Notes under the pieces: generated by a model
What the model saw: the letters and a program-made list of their open reading frames with translations, nothing else
Told to the model about the DNA's origin: nothing
Database searches by the model: none
NCBI GenBank assembly: GCA_958443265.1
Contig: CAUCKA010000007.1
Span: forward strand, 58,671 to 122,670
Reading direction: 5' to 3'
DNA length: 64,000 nt
From: an uncultured Collinsella sp.
GTDB taxonomy: Bacteria > Actinomycetota > Coriobacteriia > Coriobacteriales > Coriobacteriaceae
In this document: one piece after another, positions 63,837 through 64,000 of the stretch
How the letters are laid out: each line of letters starts with the position of its first letter
How positions within the stretch are numbered: position 1 is the first letter of the stretch
Translations under genes and position numbers: made by a program

Positions 63837-64000
63837 CTAATACTCGCGCGGGCTGTTGACGATCTCGCCGGCGGCGACCTTCTTCAAATGCTGCCCGTAG
63901 ACCGACTTGCCGTAGGCCTTCGCGGCCTCCTCCAGCTCCGCGGTGGTGATCCAGCCGTTCTCCCAGGCGATCTCCTCGGGCACGGACACGGGCAGGTCCT
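63837..64000 (-). CDS. rmlA: Glucose-1-phosphate thymidylyltransferase, C-terminal fragment
   Basis: Only the last 54 codons are in the window. The visible residues (ending EEIAWENGWIT, then TAELEEAAKAYGKSVYGQHL and a final INSPREY-like end, read EIVNSPREY) match the C-terminus of RmlA/RfbA, where PEEIA-x-x-x-GWI and YGQYL are conserved. The family makes dTDP-glucose, the first step of dTDP-rhamnose synthesis, and rmlB and rmlCD follow on the same strand beyond the module. Confidence 0.85.
   Translation of the reverse strand, partial: DLPVSVPEEIAWENGWITTAELEEAAKAYGKSVYGQHLKKVAAGEIVNSPREY

Overview
The window is a high-GC bacterial chromosome segment whose gene content and layout fit the Coriobacteriia (Actinomycetota), most likely a Collinsella-type gut anaerobe. 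The assignment rests on the combined housekeeping gene order, split glyQ/glyS, PPDK with its bifunctional regulator, an AroE-AroK fusion, a fused RmlC-RmlD, frequent GTG/TTG starts, and two kinds of intergenic palindrome that I recall (from memory, not checked) as common in Collinsella. No phage, IS element, CRISPR array or rRNA gene was found.

From 1 to about 42 kb nearly every gene is on the minus strand (dinB is the exception). In transcription order, right to left, this part holds: a cation P-type ATPase behind tRNA-Arg(CCG); a zinc-ribbon membrane protein, a cyclophilin and a TPR membrane protein; the cell-shape cluster mreB-mreC-mreD-PBP2-rodA followed by a DUF697-like protein and a radical SAM/DUF2344 pair; rplU-rpmA; obgE-nadD-yqeK-rsfS; rpsP-khpA-rimM-trmD-lepB; glyQ-glyS-ppsR and ppdK; rplS; rnhB; yraN-comM-dprA-trmFO-xerC; rpsB-tsf; pyrH-frr-uppS-cdsA (cdsA cut by the window edge). 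Clear intrinsic terminators separate several of these units.

From 42.2 to 50.7 kb the plus strand carries a shikimate/phenylalanine/tyrosine operon: DAHP synthase, prephenate dehydrogenase, aroB, aroA, aroC, pheA, an aroE-aroK fusion and aroQ. Together they cover all seven shikimate-pathway steps plus the prephenate branches. Its leader holds a strong intrinsic terminator overlapped by a 20-codon ORF with Tyr and Phe codons, which suggests attenuation.

From 50.8 to 64 kb lies an accessory, surface-glycan region: an acyltransferase, tRNA-Arg(UCU), an ABC polysaccharide exporter, two glycosyltransferases, a YfhO-like membrane protein, and the dTDP-rhamnose genes rmlA (partial), rmlB and rmlCD.

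The most unusual content is a two-gene module present twice: a DUF4869-type small protein followed by a P-loop ATPase with a TOPRIM-like C-terminal half (50817-52264 on plus; 63742-62321 on minus). One copy sits between terminators downstream of the aro operon; the other lies between rmlA and rmlB. The two DUF4869 proteins align without gaps over 140 residues and both carry an ABC-signature-like LSGGVK motif that the partner ATPases lack. I treat this as a candidate uncharacterised ATPase/TOPRIM system, possibly a defence or stress-response cassette; that function is inference.
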